NCBI GenBank assembly: GCA_027486585.1
Contig: JAIXOU010000133.1
Span: forward strand, 1 to 64,000
DNA: 64,000 nucleotides
Reading direction: 5' to 3'
DNA from: Verrucomicrobiaceae bacterium
GTDB lineage: Bacteria > Verrucomicrobiota > Verrucomicrobiia > Verrucomicrobiales > Verrucomicrobiaceae
Shown in pieces: positions 1 to 8,539 of the stretch. The notes under the pieces were generated by a model. That model saw only the letters and a list, made by a program, of their open reading frames with translations. It made no database searches and had not been told where the DNA came from. Within the stretch, counting starts at the first letter, position 1, and each line of letters opens with the position of its first letter. A program made the position numbers and the translations under genes.

Positions 1-1
1 C

Positions 2-124
2 GCGGCACCGCCAAAACGGGCCGTTATTTCATTCCATGAGCGACCTCATCCCGACACCCCCAACTGGAGTTTTGACCGTGTGGTGGATTACGTGGCGACT
101 TTCATCAAAGGTATCGCGGCATAA
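2..124 (+). CDS. C-terminal fragment of a gene entering from the left edge
   Basis: Forty codons in frame with the TAA at 122-124 remain of a gene that starts before the window. The visible tail has a basic start followed by an amphipathic, aromatic stretch (WSFDRVVDYVATFIKG) that looks like the last helix of a soluble protein. I do not recognise the family. The downstream gene on the same strand begins about 70 bases later, so co-transcription is possible but not shown. Confidence 0.55.
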   Translation, partial: AAPPKRAVISFHERPHPDTPNWSFDRVVDYVATFIKGIAA

Positions 125-197
125 GGGGCGACTGCGGACGCGGTGCAGAGTTGCTGATTCCACTTGGCAATAACTTATCCGTGTGCAGCGTCAGGCC

Positions 198-554
198 ATG
201 CTTGAATCTCGACAAACTCCTTTGGCTTCGCGGATGGTTTTTGCCTGGCGGGTGATGATGTTCTTTGGGCTGGCCCTGGGAGTCATCGGGGTGGCTTTGG
301 GCATTGGGGTTCTGGGGTATCATTACATCGCCGGGTTTGCGTGGGTGGACTCAATCCTGAATGCCTCCATGATCCTGGGTGGCATGGGGCCGATGGGGGA
401 GCTGAAGGGAGATGCGGCAAAGCTCTTCGCCAGTGCGTATGCTTTATTCAGCGGTCTGATCTTCATCTCGGTGACGGGCATCATGCTGGCACCTGTGGCG
501 CATCGAGCGCTGCATGTGTTTCATCTCGATAACAACGATCACGAACCTTCATGA
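198..554 (+). CDS. small conserved-looking membrane protein, unknown function
   Basis: About 118 residues with two clear hydrophobic segments, one near residues 18-45 (MMFFGLALGVIGVALGIGVL) and one near 80-105 (ALFSGLIFISVTGIMLAPV). Between them lies a Gly/Met-rich motif, ASMILGGMGPMGE, followed by KLFASAYALFSG. Such a loop between two helices is reminiscent of small bacterial membrane proteins of unknown role; no catalytic motif is visible. The C-terminus is short and charged (HVFHLDNNDHEPS) and probably cytoplasmic. A GTG at 183 gives a five-residue longer form; ATG 198 is preferred because a weak TCAGG precedes it. The DUF2256 gene starts 15 bases downstream, so the two are probably co-transcribed. 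Confidence 0.7.
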   Translation: MLESRQTPLASRMVFAWRVMMFFGLALGVIGVALGIGVLGYHYIAGFAWVDSILNASMILGGMGPMGELKGDAAKLFASAYALFSGLIFISVTGIMLAPVAHRALHVFHLDNNDHEPS

Positions 555-569
555 AGGTTGTCAGTCATC

Positions 570-722
570 ATGCACGGAATCAAAAAACAGCATTTACCCG
601 AAAAACTCTGTCTGCACTGCCAGCGGCCCTTTGTTTGGCGAAAAAAATGGGCGCGCGATTGGGAGTCGGTCCGTTATTGCAGTGATGCCTGTCGTCGCGG
701 CAAGGTGCCAACCCAATCATGA
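570..722 (+). CDS. DUF2256 family small zinc-ribbon-like protein
   Basis: A 50-codon gene whose product carries the DUF2256 signature: basic N-terminus with LPEKLCLHC, then [13 protein letters not shown], then YCSDACRR. The two cysteine pairs (CxxC at about residues 14-17 and CxxxC at about 38-42) suggest one bound metal ion; that is inferred from spacing. The family is short and widespread, often near photolyase/cryptochrome or SRPBCC genes, and its function is not known. The TGA stop (720-722) overlaps the ATG of the next gene (719-721) as ATGA, so translation of the two is probably coupled. An SRPBCC gene lies two genes downstream, which fits the usual company of this family. Confidence 0.88.
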   Translation: MHGIKKQHLPEKLCLHCQRPFVWRKKWARDWESVRYCSDACRRGKVPTQS

Positions 723-1150
723 TCACGCTTCAGCTCCTACACGCCATCACCACCTGGGTACTCTGTGGTCTGATCTGGACGATTCAAGTGGTGCATTATC
801 CGCTCTTTGAAGACGTGGGGCATGAGAATTTCAGTGCCTTTCACGGACGCCACATGTGGCTGATCACCTGGATCGTGGCACCCTTGATGTTTCTGGAGGT
901 GGGCAGCGCTGGGCTGCTGCTTTTGTGGGGAGAGCGCTCATGGCTCTTCCTGCTGAGCCTAGCGGCGTTAGCGGTCGTGTGGCTTTCGACAGCGATCTAT
1001 CAGGTGCCGATGCATGATCAACTGGTGCGCGGCTACAATGCGGAGATCATCCGCAGGCTGGTGCTGACAAATTGGTGGCGCACTCTGGCCTGGACCATCC
1101 GTGGCCTTTGTCTGGCTGCAATGCTGCATGCGCTGCTGACAAAATTTTAA
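719..1150 (+). CDS. four-helix membrane protein, unknown function
   Basis: The 143-residue product has four predicted hydrophobic segments (roughly 5-25, 47-70, 75-95 and 120-140). Conserved-looking polar residues sit near the membrane: HYPLFEDVG after helix 1 and HGRHMW before helix 2, plus QVPMHDQLV after helix 3. This arrangement resembles small integral membrane proteins of the DUF1772/anthrone-oxygenase-like kind, but I cannot assign it firmly. The start codon overlaps the DUF2256 stop. The SRPBCC gene begins 12 bases after its stop, so 570-1636 is likely one transcript. Confidence 0.8.
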   Translation: MITLQLLHAITTWVLCGLIWTIQVVHYPLFEDVGHENFSAFHGRHMWLITWIVAPLMFLEVGSAGLLLLWGERSWLFLLSLAALAVVWLSTAIYQVPMHDQLVRGYNAEIIRRLVLTNWWRTLAWTIRGLCLAAMLHALLTKF

Positions 1151-1162
1151 CCCCCACGATTC

Positions 1163-1636
1163 ATGCCTTCTTTCTTTCATGCCAGTACACCTGTCGCAGC
1201 CAGTGCTGAGCAGCTCTTTGCCTTTCACAGTGATCCCAACAATCTAACCGTGGTCATGCCACCGATGCTCAAACTGGTAAGCCTGACCACTGATGGTCCC
1301 GCGCTGGAGGGTCGGATGATCGAGCTGCATGTACGTGACTGGTGGGTCATTCCCATGCATTGGACCTGCCGCTGGAAGACCGTGCAGGCTCCGCATCTGC
1401 TGGTGGATGAAATCGTGCAGGGACCGTTTCCCTTATTTGAGCATGAGCACCGTTTTGAGCCAGCGGGCAAGGGTGGCTGCGTGATGCATGACAGCGTCAC
1501 TTATGAGTTTGGCCATGGCTGGTGGGGCAAGCTTATCTCTGAAACGGCTGTGCGCTGGTATCTGACTTTACTGTTTAAGTTTCGCCACCAACGGACGCGG
1601 CAATGGGCGACCCGATCTGGACAATCGAAGGGATAA
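1163..1636 (+). CDS. SRPBCC (START/Bet v1-like) family protein
   Basis: A 157-residue soluble protein with the layout of a polyketide-cyclase/START-like fold. The N-terminal strand FHASTPVAASAEQLFAFHSDPNNL is typical of SRPBCC entries, as are the central WTCRWKTVQAPHLLVDEIVQGPFPLFEHEHRFEP and the closing amphipathic helix ending in FKFRHQRTRQW. Members bind hydrophobic ligands in a helix-grip pocket; the ligand here cannot be read from sequence. The placement next to DUF2256 is a recurring neighbourhood in other bacteria. No signal peptide is seen, so it is probably cytoplasmic. The family call is firm, the role is not. Confidence 0.82.
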   Translation: MPSFFHASTPVAASAEQLFAFHSDPNNLTVVMPPMLKLVSLTTDGPALEGRMIELHVRDWWVIPMHWTCRWKTVQAPHLLVDEIVQGPFPLFEHEHRFEPAGKGGCVMHDSVTYEFGHGWWGKLISETAVRWYLTLLFKFRHQRTRQWATRSGQSKG

Positions 1637-1690
1637 AGAAACACTTGCCGTTGCTGTTTGAACGATTTGAGTCGTGCTGCCTTCTTTTTT

Positions 1691-2803
1691 ATGCACGAGT
1701 ACGCTTGGTTCCACATCGACAATGAGTCCGAAATAGCCTCCCCCGCACTGCTACTCTATGAGGAGCGGATCGAGCATAACTTGCGGTTGATGATCCAAAT
1801 CGCGGGAGATGTGCGTCGCCTGAGGCCGCATGTGAAGACGCATAAACTGCTACCGTTGGTTCAGCGTCAAATCGAGCTGGGCATCACCAAGTTTAAATGC
1901 AGCACCATCGCTGAAGTCGAGATGTGTGCCATGGCGGGTGCTGCGGATGTGCTTCTAGCCATGCCCTGCGTCGGGCCCAATGGTCATCGTCTGGCAAAGC
2001 TGGCGCAGGCCTACCCTGAGACGCAGTTTTCAGGCATTGCCGATGACGAGGAAACGATTCGAACGCTGGCTTCAGCGGCCCAGCAGCTTGGGGTGAATTT
2101 AGGCGTCTTTTTAGAGATAGACTGTGGGATGGGCCGCACTGGAATCAGACCTGGAGAAGCCGCCGCTTATCTGGTGCATGTGATCAAAGACACCCCACGT
2201 CTGCTTTTCCAAGGACTGCATGCTTATGATGGACACATCCACGAGGCTGATCTTGCCATCCGGCAGGAGCAGTGTGCGTCTGCGTTTGCACCGATCCTAG
2301 ATTTCAAAAAGAGACTCGAAGGCGAAGGTGTCATCATCAAAGAATTCCTGACTGGAGGCTCGCCCACGTTTGGCATTCATGCGGGTCATGCGGAGCGCAC
2401 GCTCAGTCCTGGCACCACCGTGCTGTGGGATTTTGGTTATGGGGATAAATTCCCCGACCTGCCATTTTTACCTGCTGCTGTGCTCCTAGCACGAGTGATT
2501 AGTAAACCGGGTTCGAATCGATTGACGTTGGATCTTGGCCATAAATCCGTGGCTCCCGAGAATCCGCATCCGCGTGTCCGCTTTGAGGAGTTGCCGGAGG
2601 CCACCGTGCTGATGCAAAGCGAGGAGCATTTGGTGCTGGAGACGGATCGCGCCCATGAATTCCTTGTCGGTCAGGCCTTGCATGGCATTCCTCGGCATGT
2701 TTGCCCATCGGTGTCGATGCATGGAGAAGCGGTGCTGATTCAAAACAGGCAGGCCACAGCCTTTTGGCCCGTCACGGCAAGGAACCGCAAGATCACGATT
2801 TGA
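1691..2803 (+). CDS. D-threonine aldolase / D-serine dehydratase-type PLP enzyme
   Basis: The product (about 370 residues) has an alanine-racemase-type N-terminal PLP barrel and a C-terminal beta domain, as in the DSD1/D-TA family. The Schiff-base lysine is expected in the motif RPHVKTHK near residue 49. Other family features are CSTIAEVEMCAMAGAADVLLA, the strand FLEIDCGMGRTGI, and the C-terminal metal-site region (DLGHKSVAPENP and PRHVCPSVSMHGEA) with the paired His and Cys seen in zinc/manganese-dependent members. It likely cleaves or dehydrates a D-beta-hydroxy amino acid; the exact substrate is inferred only. ATG 1691 is chosen because the alternative TTG at 1658 adds an unsupported leader. 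Confidence 0.88.
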   Translation: MHEYAWFHIDNESEIASPALLLYEERIEHNLRLMIQIAGDVRRLRPHVKTHKLLPLVQRQIELGITKFKCSTIAEVEMCAMAGAADVLLAMPCVGPNGHRLAKLAQAYPETQFSGIADDEETIRTLASAAQQLGVNLGVFLEIDCGMGRTGIRPGEAAAYLVHVIKDTPRLLFQGLHAYDGHIHEADLAIRQEQCASAFAPILDFKKRLEGEGVIIKEFLTGGSPTFGIHAGHAERTLSPGTTVLWDFGYGDKFPDLPFLPAAVLLARVISKPGSNRLTLDLGHKSVAPENPHPRVRFEELPEATVLMQSEEHLVLETDRAHEFLVGQALHGIPRHVCPSVSMHGEAVLIQNRQATAFWPVTARNRKITI

Positions 2804-2823
2804 AGCTCGTTTCACCTCTCCTC

Positions 2824-3861
2824 ATGAAGACCCTCACACGCCGCCGCGCACTCAAGACTCTCTTTTGCTCCAGTGCCGCCATGGCCCTGAATCTCCAGCC
2901 TCGGCGGGCTTTCGCAGAGGCTTCCCAGGGTGGATTGAATTTTCTGGCCATTGGCGACTTCGGCAGCGGTGCAAAGGATCAAAAGAACGTCGCTCAGGCC
3001 ATGCAGGATTATGCCGCCAAAACTGGACTCAAGCCTGACGCCCTGTTTTTCATTGGCGATAACTTCTACGGCCCAGCGAATCCCCTGCCAAAGGTCAAAG
3101 GCAAAACCGTCAAAGGTGAGGCAGCCCCCTTCACGCCAGAATCCAAGCGCTGGAAGACGGATATCGAGGAGATGTATCCAGCGAGTGCCTTTCCTTGCCC
3201 TCAATACGCCGTGCTGGGCAATCATGACTACCACGACAACGAAGGTGGCGAGAAAACTCAGCTCGCTTATGCCAAGCAAGCCGGCATCCGCTGGCAGATG
3301 CCGAACAAGTGGTATCGACAAGATCTCGGCGGCCTGATCACCCTCCTGTTTGTGGATACAAATCTGCCAGATGTCAGCGGCAAAGACAACGCGACGAAGA
3401 AATACACCCGCGCCTCCCTGACCCAGGAAGAGGAGAAAGCGCAGCTCGATTGGCTCAAGGCTGAACTAGCCAAACCGCGTGCAGCTTTCACGCTCGTCGT
3501 CGGACATCATCCGCTCTACTCCAATGGTGATCACGGCGACACCAAGCCGCTCATCGATCAGTGGGACAGTCTCTTCCAGGAGCAAAAGGTCCATGCTTAC
3601 CTTTGCGGACACGATCATGATCTTCAGCATTTAGAGCTGGAAGGCAAATTCACCTCCCACATCCTCTCCGGTGGTGGCGGAGCCAAGACCCGCAAACTGG
3701 AACATCCCGAGCGCACCATGCCTTATGGCAAAGACGTCCACGGCTTTACCCACATCACAGTTCAGCCGGATGCCCTGACCTTTGCCCATCATGGTGTGGA
3801 CGGCGCATTGCTGCATCAGTTCACGAAGCGTGTGGATGGGAAAGTGGCGATCAAGGCGTAA
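2824..3861 (+). CDS. exported purple-acid-phosphatase-like metallophosphoesterase
   Basis: A 345-residue calcineurin-type phosphoesterase. All metal-ligand motifs are present in order: GDFGSG, GDNFYG, GNHDYHD, GHHPLYS and GHDHDLQ. The spacing and the GDNFY variant match the tartrate-resistant (type 5) acid phosphatase branch. The N-terminus reads TRRRALKTLFCSSAAMALNL, which looks like a twin-arginine signal, so the enzyme probably folds with its metals in the cytoplasm and acts in the periplasm. The start at 2824 is chosen because it begins directly before this signal. Its stop lies 11 bases from the stop of the convergent MORN-type gene. Confidence 0.9.
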   Translation: MKTLTRRRALKTLFCSSAAMALNLQPRRAFAEASQGGLNFLAIGDFGSGAKDQKNVAQAMQDYAAKTGLKPDALFFIGDNFYGPANPLPKVKGKTVKGEAAPFTPESKRWKTDIEEMYPASAFPCPQYAVLGNHDYHDNEGGEKTQLAYAKQAGIRWQMPNKWYRQDLGGLITLLFVDTNLPDVSGKDNATKKYTRASLTQEEEKAQLDWLKAELAKPRAAFTLVVGHHPLYSNGDHGDTKPLIDQWDSLFQEQKVHAYLCGHDHDLQHLELEGKFTSHILSGGGGAKTRKLEHPERTMPYGKDVHGFTHITVQPDALTFAHHGVDGALLHQFTKRVDGKVAIKA

Positions 3862-3875
3862 CCAAATTTTGGTTA
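3859..3875. terminator. palindrome shared by two convergent stop codons
   Basis: TAACCAAA at 3859-3866 and TTTGGTTA at 3868-3875 form an inverted repeat with a single-base centre. Its two ends are the TAA stop codons of the phosphoesterase gene (plus) and the MORN-type gene (minus). It is too short and AT-rich to be a strong intrinsic terminator, but a hairpin in either transcript is possible. Confidence 0.3.
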
Positions 3876-4250
3876 TTCCACATCATAGTGCTTTTCACTC
3901 ATGGATTTGTCGTGGTCATAGACCTGCTCTTTCATGAGCTTGCCTTTTTTGGACCAGTAACGATTCAGGCCGTGGCGCTGGCCATTTTCAAAATGGGTTT
4001 CGGTAGAAAGTTGCCCATTGTCCCACCACTCTTTGATGACGCCATGCAGACGACCTTCTTTAAAGGTGTATTCGCTTTTGGGTTGGCCGTTTTTATGGCT
4101 CTCGCGTGCTAGTCCATTGTAGGGTTTACCATCGAGAAAATAGACATCGTCTTGCCACTTCAGTTCTTTGTAGGTGACAGGGCGTTCGGGTTCGGCGGCA
4201 AATGTCGTTAAGCAGGAGCAAAGAAGGATGAGGGCAAAGAGAGGCTTCAT
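3873..4250 (-). CDS. exported MORN-repeat (YwqK-like) protein
   Basis: About 125 residues: a signal peptide with a possible lipobox (LFALILLCSCLTTFA), then about three repeats of the MORN_2 type (YNGLARESHKNGQPKSEY, GRLHGVIKEWWDNGQLSTE, GQRHGLNRYWSKKGKLMKE). Homologues are often annotated as YwqK-family antitoxin of a toxin-antitoxin system, but they mostly act as beta-hairpin repeat scaffolds and no toxin is next to this gene. ATG at 4248-4250 is preferred because it starts directly before the signal peptide; an upstream in-frame start at 4268 exists. It is divergent from the sialate O-acetylesterase gene. Confidence 0.8.
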   Translation of the reverse strand: MKPLFALILLCSCLTTFAAEPERPVTYKELKWQDDVYFLDGKPYNGLARESHKNGQPKSEYTFKEGRLHGVIKEWWDNGQLSTETHFENGQRHGLNRYWSKKGKLMKEQVYDHDKSMSEKHYDVE

Positions 4251-4324
4251 GGCCAGAATTTGAGACATGCTGAAGAACTCTGCAATGCTGGGGTTAGACG
4301 GCGCGTTTAGTTTTCCCTCCCACC

Positions 4325-6028
4325 ATGCTCAAAATCACCTCACTGCTTCTCCTCGCTACAGGACTGACTGCTCACGCCGAACTCCGACTCCCTGCCATCA
4401 TTGGTGACAACATGGTGCTCCAGCAAAAGCAGAGCAATCCCATCTGGGGCTGGGATAACCCTGGCACCGAAGTGAAAGTGACCCTGGGAAGTCAGAGCAA
4501 AACCGCTCAAGCCGATGCCAAGGGCAAGTGGACGATCAAACTTGATCCCCTCCCAGCCAGCGCAGTCCAAGCCGTCATGACCATCCAAGGAACGACGAAG
4601 CGCGAGCTGAAAAACATCCTCGTGGGTGAAGTCTGGGTCTGCTCCGGTCAGTCAAACATGGGCTTCAACCTGAACAGTGTCTGGGATGCTGATCTGGACA
4701 TTGCCACGGCCAAATATCCACAGATCCGCCTGATCTCCGTACCACAAGTCGGCACACAAGAACTGCAGGACGATTTCAAAGGCCAATGGGAAGAGTGTTC
4801 TCCGAAGACAGCGGGCTCCTTTAGCGCCGTAGGGTATCATTATGGACGTGTGCTTCACGAGATGCTCGGCGTGCCCGTTGGCCTGATCGACAATGCTTGG
4901 GGTGGTTCGTCCTGCGAGGCCTGGGTGCGCCGGGACGTGCTGGAAAAAGACGCACGCTTTAAAGCCATGATCGAAAAATGGAAGCAGACTGAGGCAACTT
5001 ACACGGACGCCATTTTTGAAAAGCAAAAGGCCGAGCATCAAGCCAAAGTGGATGCCTGGGCCATCGCACGCAAGGAAGCCCTTAAAGCCGGAAAACCCCT
5101 GCCAGCCAATCTCCCGCGTGCCCCACAGAATGCGCTGCGCGGCCAGCATCGCCCAGGTAACTTGTATGCCGGCTGTCTGCACCCCATCCTTGGCTATGGT
5201 ATCAAAGGAGCCATCTGGTATCAGGGAGAGAGCAATGCCAGCCGTGCGTATGAGTACAGCTATCTTTTCCCACTCATGATTACCCATTGGCGCAGCGAGT
5301 GGAAGCAAGGAGACTTTCCTTTTTACTGGGTGCAGCTGGCCGACTTCAAGCCCGAACAGGCCGAACCTGGTGATAGCGACTGGGCTGAGCTACGTGAAAG
5401 CCAGACCAAAAGTATCCGCAAGCTGGCCAATGCCGGTCAGTGTGTGATCACGGATTTGGGTGAGGCCAATGACATTCACCCCAAAAACAAGCGTGACGTG
5501 GCCGAGCGCTTAGCACGATGGGCCTTGGCCAAAGACTACGGTATGAAATTGGTATATCGCAGTCCTGAGCTGAAGGAGTCGAAATTTGAAGGTGGCAAGG
5601 CTCTACTGACCTTCGACTTTGCCCCCCAAGGCCTGCGCACGATTGATGTGGATGAGGTGAAAGGCTTCGCCCTTTGTGGAGCCGATCAAAAATGGGTCTG
5701 GGCTAAAGCCAGCATCCTCGGTGGATCGAAGAAAGGCACGAATCAGATCGAGGTCAGCAGCCCGCAGGTGCCACAGCCAGTGGCGGTGCGTTACGCCTGG
5801 AGCGATAACCCAATCTGCAATGTCTTCTCCGCTGAGGGCCTGCCGGTGACACCTTTCCGCACGGATGACTTTCCAATGATCACCAACCCAGCCAACCCAA
5901 ATGGCATCGAAGGTCAAGCCGCCAAACGTCAGGAAGAAATCAAGGCGACCCTGAAAAAGCGTCAGGAAGATCTTAAGAAAGGCAAATTGCAGCAGGGCAA
6001 AGCCGCAGCGCCCAAAAAGGCTGCCTGA
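4325..6028 (+). CDS. secreted sialate O-acetylesterase (SGNH/SASA family)
   Basis: A 567-residue protein with a signal peptide (LLLLATGLTAHA). The SASA domain follows, with nucleophile motif GQSNM at residues 108-112 (Ser110) and the catalytic Asp/His pair in NDIHP (D383, H385). WYQGESN near residue 300 is another family hallmark. The last 40 residues are Lys/Gln/Ala-rich and probably unstructured. Such enzymes remove acetyl groups from sialic acids or other acetylated glycans in the periplasm or outside the cell. The length matches Planctomycetes/Verrucomicrobia homologues. It appears monocistronic, with divergent and following genes separated by 74-79 bases. Confidence 0.92.
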   Translation: MLKITSLLLLATGLTAHAELRLPAIIGDNMVLQQKQSNPIWGWDNPGTEVKVTLGSQSKTAQADAKGKWTIKLDPLPASAVQAVMTIQGTTKRELKNILVGEVWVCSGQSNMGFNLNSVWDADLDIATAKYPQIRLISVPQVGTQELQDDFKGQWEECSPKTAGSFSAVGYHYGRVLHEMLGVPVGLIDNAWGGSSCEAWVRRDVLEKDARFKAMIEKWKQTEATYTDAIFEKQKAEHQAKVDAWAIARKEALKAGKPLPANLPRAPQNALRGQHRPGNLYAGCLHPILGYGIKGAIWYQGESNASRAYEYSYLFPLMITHWRSEWKQGDFPFYWVQLADFKPEQAEPGDSDWAELRESQTKSIRKLANAGQCVITDLGEANDIHPKNKRDVAERLARWALAKDYGMKLVYRSPELKESKFEGGKALLTFDFAPQGLRTIDVDEVKGFALCGADQKWVWAKASILGGSKKGTNQIEVSSPQVPQPVAVRYAWSDNPICNVFSAEGLPVTPFRTDDFPMITNPANPNGIEGQAAKRQEEIKATLKKRQEDLKKGKLQQGKAAAPKKAA

Positions 6029-6107
6029 AAATACTTGGGGTTTGTGAACAGGACGTTTCAACGCTGCGCTCGACAATTCGGTCTGTCTCGCTTACAAAAG
6101 CCACCCC

Positions 6108-6824
6108 ATGTTTCCAATCGTCCGATATCGCCCCATCCTACTGACCGCCCTGCTCTGGCTTGCGGCTCTAGGCTGTGCACCTGCGCAGTGGCTCGTCTAT
6201 GAGCTGACCTTCACGCAGGAAGAGGAATCCGTGAATTTCAGCTGCTATAAAAGTGCTTATTTGATCGTGCCGGCTCAGGGTGGCCAATCCACCATGATAC
6301 TGACCACTGAAGAGGGCGGCAGCTACTACGCCGTGGCCGAAAGCAGCGCGAAGTACTTTGTGGCAGCGAACGCCACCAGCCGGAAGGCGGTTTTTTCAGC
6401 CGCATCCATGTCGGGAAACTCCCAGGCACTCTACACCGCCGCCGGTCATCTGAATCGCTCTCTGCTCTTAGAAACTCCCAGCGGCATGACCACGCTGCGT
6501 GTCGCAGAGGCCTTGGATGGTCGTTTGCTGGCAGCGGACGATGAATCAGACAAGGGGCCATCTGCCGACGGGTCTTATGGGATGGTTGGCAGCGCCTTCA
6601 TCACTGGGATGCTAAGAGAGGATCTCACGGCTCAGGCCACGCTGAACTTCACCATCTTAAACGGTGCCACGAGTTACATCATTGAGCTTTTAGAAAAATA
6701 TGGTTACACGCCCGACGTGGGCTCTGTCCCAATCCAGCCAGAGGTCACTGTGGAAGACGAATCCATGATCGATGCCAGCCTCTTCCCGCCGCTGCCTGCT
6801 GAGGCAAAATCTGAGAATAACTGA
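6108..6824 (+). CDS. exported protein of unknown function, first gene of the type II secretion operon
   Basis: A 238-residue protein with a hydrophobic signal segment (ILLTALLWLAALGCAPAQ) and no family I recognise. The mature part is acidic, Ser/Thr-rich and mostly beta-like, with short repeats of hydroxylated strands (GGQSTMILTTEEGGSYYAVAE). The C-terminus ends in a Pro/acidic stretch. Its TGA (6822-6824) overlaps the ATG of gspE (6824-6826), which argues for translational coupling and hence a link to the secretion machinery. It could be an accessory or substrate protein of this system. That role is inference from gene order only. Confidence 0.75.
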   Translation: MFPIVRYRPILLTALLWLAALGCAPAQWLVYELTFTQEEESVNFSCYKSAYLIVPAQGGQSTMILTTEEGGSYYAVAESSAKYFVAANATSRKAVFSAASMSGNSQALYTAAGHLNRSLLLETPSGMTTLRVAEALDGRLLAADDESDKGPSADGSYGMVGSAFITGMLREDLTAQATLNFTILNGATSYIIELLEKYGYTPDVGSVPIQPEVTVEDESMIDASLFPPLPAEAKSENN

Positions 6825-8521
6825 TGAAAAACGTCCGCCAAGCTCTTGTCCAATGTCTGGAGGCCTCTGGCGGCACTGGCATTCCCCTGCCCGTGGCGAC
6901 TCCCAGTTCCTCTATCGTCAGTCAGCTGCTGGATTTAGGCACTTTGGATGAGGAGGCCTTTCTTTCTCAGCTAGCCGTACGCATGGGCCTGGGCTTCGTG
7001 TCTATGCCAGTGCCCGACTCTGCGGATGCTCCTGAATTGAAGCGCTTGCTGCCGCCCCGTGTGGCTTTGAAGCATCGTTTGTTGCCGCTGAAGATCGAAG
7101 AAATCGAAGGGCAGGCCAAAAAACTCATCGTGGCAGGCTTTGACCCCTTCGACCTCATCGGCAGGCAAGCCGTGGCACGCGAAGTGGACGTGGCCGTGCG
7201 CTGGGAGATCGCCCCGAGGAAACGCATGCTCAATGCCATGCGTGATTTCTATGGCGTCGGTGCTGATACCTTTGAAGAGATCCTCAAAGGACGTGATGTG
7301 GACGGGGCCGACCTGGAACAGCGCGATGAAGCTAACATCATCGATGCCGATGACGAAGAAGCTTCCGTCGTGAAGTTCGTGAACACGGTGATTCGTGAAG
7401 CTCTGGAGCAGCATGCGACGGATATTCATGTGGAGCCGATGGAAGAAAAACTGCGCATGAGGTACCGCATCGACGGTCGCCTGCGTGAGGTGCCAGTGCC
7501 AGAAAACATCAAAGCTCTCCAACAGTCTGTGATCGCCCGTCTGAAGGTCATGGCCAAGCTCGACATCGCCGAGCGTCGCCTGCCGCAAGATGGTCGTATC
7601 AGCCTTCAAATCGCCGGCCAGTTCATTGATGTTCGTGTGGCAACGATCCCCTCGGTAGAAGGTGAAAGCGTCAGCCTTCGTCTTTTGGGACAGGAAAAAT
7701 TCAATCTCGAAAAACTCCGTATCGAGCCTGATCTGCGCGAGGAGATTGAGGCACTACTCAAAAAGCCCAACGGCATCATCCTCGTCACCGGCCCAACGGG
7801 CTCCGGTAAATCGACGACGCTCTACACTTTCCTCAGTCAGCTGAATGTCGAGCATCGGCGCATCGTCACCATTGAAGATCCGGTCGAAAACAAGCTTCCG
7901 GGCGTGGTCCAGATCGCCGTGCGACCTGAGATTGATCTCACCTTTGCCACCGGTCTGCGCAGCATTCTTCGTGGTGATCCAAACGTCGTCATGATTGGGG
8001 AAATGCGTGACCTTGAGACCGCTGAAATCGCCATCCGCGCCGCTTTGACCGGACACTTGGTTTTCAGCACCCTGCACACCAATGACGCCATTGGTGGCAT
8101 CATGCGTCTGGTGGACATGGGCGTGGAACCCTTCCTCGTTTCCAGTTCCGTGCGCGCTTTCATTGCTCAACGGCTGGTGCGTGTTCTCTGCCCAGATTGC
8201 AAGCAGCCGGAACCTGATGCCGCGACCAAATTGCGTGACCTCCAATACACAGGTCCGATTAACACCACGGTTTACCGCGCTAAAGAAGGCGGGTGCGAAT
8301 CCTGCCGCGCGACTGGTTATAGAGGTCGTATGTCAATTTACGAACTCGTACGCCTGACCCCTGCCATGGGCGAGTTAGTCACGCATAAAGCCAGCTCTGG
8401 TGACTTAATGAAGCAGGCCTACAAAGACGGTTACCGACCCATGCGCGAGTATGGAGTGCGCAAGGTCTTAGCGGGTCACACCACGATTGAGGAAGTCATT
8501 AGTGTGACCGTGGCAGAGTAA
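6824..8521 (+). CDS. gspE: type II secretion / type IV pilus-type assembly ATPase
   Basis: A 565-residue GspE/PilB-family ATPase that powers pseudopilin assembly at the inner membrane. An N-terminal MshEN-type region (about residues 1-150) leads into the ATPase core. Walker A GPTGSGKST is at residues 323-331 (Lys329). The Asp box (VTIEDPVE), Walker B (VVMIGEMRDLETA) and His box (STLHTNDA) follow in order. A four-cysteine zinc site typical of GspE/PilB is intact (C456, C459, C491, C494). The gene is coupled to the upstream unknown gene and followed 18 bases later by gspF. Family placement between GspE and PilB cannot be settled from this protein alone; the gspG-K neighbours favour secretion. 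Confidence 0.95.
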   Translation: MKNVRQALVQCLEASGGTGIPLPVATPSSSIVSQLLDLGTLDEEAFLSQLAVRMGLGFVSMPVPDSADAPELKRLLPPRVALKHRLLPLKIEEIEGQAKKLIVAGFDPFDLIGRQAVAREVDVAVRWEIAPRKRMLNAMRDFYGVGADTFEEILKGRDVDGADLEQRDEANIIDADDEEASVVKFVNTVIREALEQHATDIHVEPMEEKLRMRYRIDGRLREVPVPENIKALQQSVIARLKVMAKLDIAERRLPQDGRISLQIAGQFIDVRVATIPSVEGESVSLRLLGQEKFNLEKLRIEPDLREEIEALLKKPNGIILVTGPTGSGKSTTLYTFLSQLNVEHRRIVTIEDPVENKLPGVVQIAVRPEIDLTFATGLRSILRGDPNVVMIGEMRDLETAEIAIRAALTGHLVFSTLHTNDAIGGIMRLVDMGVEPFLVSSSVRAFIAQRLVRVLCPDCKQPEPDAATKLRDLQYTGPINTTVYRAKEGGCESCRATGYRGRMSIYELVRLTPAMGELVTHKASSGDLMKQAYKDGYRPMREYGVRKVLAGHTTIEEVISVTVAE

Positions 8522-8539
8522 ACCAGATTTTGATTTCTC

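Noticed and set aside
2505-2525. tRNA-like GGTTCGAATC string
   Set aside because: It lies within the D-threonine-aldolase-type gene and has no cloverleaf around it.
3873-4250. MORN-type gene as part of a toxin-antitoxin system
   Set aside because: The YwqK antitoxin label is common for this fold, but there is no adjacent toxin gene and the protein is exported.
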